Source: an uncultured Pseudomonadota bacterium
GTDB taxonomy: Bacteria; Pseudomonadota; Gammaproteobacteria; Steroidobacterales; Steroidobacteraceae
Length of the DNA stretch: 64,000 nucleotides
Direction: 5' to 3'
Assembly (NCBI GenBank): GCA_903832085.1
Contig: CAIKZZ010000008.1
Location: 40,258-104,257 of the forward strand
The notes beneath the pieces are model-generated. The model made no database searches. It had not been told where the DNA came from and was given only the letters and a program-made list of their open reading frames with translations. This document shows positions 61,883 through 64,000 of this stretch, one piece after another. How positions within the stretch are numbered: the first letter of the stretch is position 1; each line of letters opens with the position of its first letter. The translations under genes were made by a program, and so were the position numbers.

Positions 61883-63089
61883 GTGATATTTTTTCAGGAA
61901 TTCAAATTGAACCTCTTATACCTCGCAAGAAACTTCGCTTTCTACACAGCATTAACTCTGATCATGTTGGGGGCAGTCAGCACACAAGCTCTCAGCGATA
62001 CCATAGCTGCAACACCGTCTGAGCCCTCAGCGCCTGCGGCTGACACTCCCGCGCAGTTCACGGTCAATGGCTATATCGATTTCTCATACGAACACTTGAG
62101 TTCCTCAGGTTTGCTGGCAAATGGTGGACTTAGCCGAACATTTGATGGCTACGAAAACGGATTTCGAGTACAGCAGGCGGCACTAAATTTATCGTTTCAG
62201 CCTAAAGAAGGCTTTGGTTATGTTGTTAACCTTGTGGCCGGCCATGATGCGGCCGTATTTGCGCCATATCCCGCGAACCCAGGCAATACGAGACAGTTTG
62301 ACTACCCGCAGGCTTATCTGCAGTACGCAACGGACAATTTAACCGTCATCGCTGGACGATTCGAGACGCTAGCCGGCTATGAGCTGATTGACTCCCGCGG
62401 CAACAGTAATTTTTCGCGATCCGTGCTTTACGGCTTTGCGATTCCTTTTGCTCATGCTGGGGTCAGAGCCACTTACAATCCCAATGATCAATGGGTGCTC
62501 ATCGCAGGTGTCGTCAATGGCTGGGATGATCTTAAAGATACAAACTCATCAAAGAGTCTTGAGTTGGGCGTCGAATACCTACCGAGCAAGGAGTTTACCC
62601 TCCTTGCCCAGAGCTACCTAGGCACGGAACGATCTGGGGGCCTCGTCGAAACTGGACCTGAAGGCTCACGAGAGCTATTTGATACGGTTGCTACTTGGCA
62701 TTTGTCCGATGCAGTCACTATCGTTGCAAATGCTGACTATGGCAGGCAATCAAATACATCAAGCGTCACTCCTAAAGGTGTCAGCACCTCTACATGGAAT
62801 GGAATCGCGGGGTATTTAAACTACCAATTTAGTGACAAATTCAGGAGCTCTGCGCTTAGAATATTTTGACGATACCGATGGTTATCGGACAGGGATCATC
62901 CAAGCGTGGAAAGAAGCGACCCTAACTCTCGCCTATCTGCCTACCAAGCCTTTGGAGATCCGCTTTGAGTTGCGGCATGATTTATCAAACACGCCAGCTT
63001 TTATTGAGCACCTTGCGCCCAGCAATACAGCTCTATTGCTGACGGATCACCTAGATTCTTTAGCCATTGAGGCTTTGGTAAAATTCTGA
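61883..63089 (+). pseudogene. Outer-membrane beta-barrel (porin-like) protein split by a single-base frameshift near 62843
   Basis: 61883-62869 ends ...YLNYQFSDKFRSSALRIF*; the other frame continues ...GALRLEYFDDTDGYRTGIIQAWKEATLTLAYLPTKPLEIRFELRHD...LVKF*; removing one base joins them. Confidence 0.75.
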
Positions 63090-63202
63090 GTGTCTGAGAG
63101 AACGGTAGGAAGCACTCAGGTAGGGCTAGGCTGGTAGCCCATCGTTGCCCGCGGCATAGACGCCGCGGGCAACTGCTCAACAGAGCTATACTAGTCGTAG
63201 GC

Positions 63203-64000
63203 TTAGAACTTCAACCCGAAGTCCAACTGCAGTCGTTTATAATCCTCGTCGCGCGGAGCTGTGACAGGATCGGCCGTGCCGAAGTTGTTCAACGTATTGA
63301 TGAAGTACGTGGCATTTAACGTCCAGTTCTTTGCCGGTGCGTACCCTACCCGGATGATACTGCCATTGGTTGCCGTATTTCCGCCGCCGAAATCAGAATC
63401 GACGAACCCACCGAAATAGCCGTCTTTCTCAAGCTTCTCGTACGCGTAACCTAACTCCCAAGTGTTCTTGGCACTCGCCTTGCCAAGCAGCACGCCGGCT
63501 GTGTAAGCCTGATCCTGGCCGTTCTTCGCACCGCCGTTTGTTGCGTAATTCGCAAACAGTTGTAGCGGCAGCCCAGCAACCTTGGTATTTAGCTCCGCTG
63601 CGGCCTCTGTATTTTCATATGTGTACAGCAAGCTGCCGTTTGCATCAGTCGTGTTGCCGTTTGCAGCACCGCTAATCTGGCCAACTGTTGCCGCAGAGCC
63701 CTGCGATATCCAATACGGCTGGTGGTGCTGACATCCTCCACAGCTCGCATACATTAATGCGACGCTAAGATTTGTGTCACTGCTGAATGGATACTTCACG
63801 CCAACCTGTGCACCCGAGTAATTGGCGCCGTTACCTTGCTTAGACAGTGCGCTCGTGGGCAATCCTGTTGTCGGATCAACGTTATAGGTTGAGATTTCCG
63901 ACAGCCACAAGCCAAAGGCGTTGCCGAAGAAAATGCCGTGCTGGTAATTGACAGCAAGGCCCTCAGGGTTGATGTCATTATCGACTAAAATGCTTTGACC
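63203..64000 (-). CDS. Putative porin, N-terminus beyond window end
   Basis: Open to the window edge (...DNDINPEGLAVNYQHGIFFGNAFGLWLSE...); amphipathic strands ending KRLQLDFGLKF. The listed start is an internal TTG. Confidence 0.82.
   Translation of the reverse strand, partial: GQSILVDNDINPEGLAVNYQHGIFFGNAFGLWLSEISTYNVDPTTGLPTSALSKQGNGANYSGAQVGVKYPFSSDTNLSVALMYASCGGCQHHQPYWISQGSAATVGQISGAANGNTTDANGSLLYTYENTEAAAELNTKVAGLPLQLFANYATNGGAKNGQDQAYTAGVLLGKASAKNTWELGYAYEKLEKDGYFGGFVDSDFGGGNTATNGSIIRVGYAPAKNWTLNATYFINTLNNFGTADPVTAPRDEDYKRLQLDFGLKF

Noticed and set aside
1-64000. CRISPR arrays, tRNA/rRNA genes, prophage, IS elements, toxin-antitoxin or known defence systems
   Set aside because: Looked for in intergenic regions and the ORF list; none seen. 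A dedicated scan (tRNAscan, CRISPR finder, defence HMMs) would be needed to exclude small or unusual cases.

Overview
The window is ordinary bacterial chromosome, probably from a gammaproteobacterium (taxonomy is inferred from gene content only). I found about 58 supportable CDSs and no tRNA, rRNA, CRISPR array, IS element or prophage. Housekeeping and accessory blocks include apt; an operon of an M32 carboxypeptidase, ttcA and a tyrosine-phosphatase/ADP-ribosylglycohydrolase fusion; a class III PHA synthase locus (phaC, phaE, phasin, MaoC hydratase); sucCD; glycerate kinase and a hydroxyacid dehydrogenase; an NRAMP transporter; a DUF883/YqjE/YqjK-like stress cassette; glnK-amtB behind a textbook sigma54 promoter; and several peptidases. 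The most unusual region is about 20.5-38.8 kb. It holds two paralogous TonB-dependent receptors, three TPR-sulfotransferases, two TPR-aspartyl/asparaginyl beta-hydroxylase-like proteins, two paralogous small exported proteins and three paralogous 2OG-Fe(II) oxygenase-like proteins. One of these oxygenases has lost the His-x-His motif kept by the other two. I propose the region as a candidate uncharacterised hydroxylation/sulfation system linked to outer-membrane receptors. Other items of note are a single-base frameshift in an outer-membrane barrel gene, a near-perfect palindrome upstream of padR, an inverted repeat bracketing the phasin promoter, and a hairpin at the 5' end of the glnK leader. 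All family assignments come from reading motifs by eye; no database search was run.
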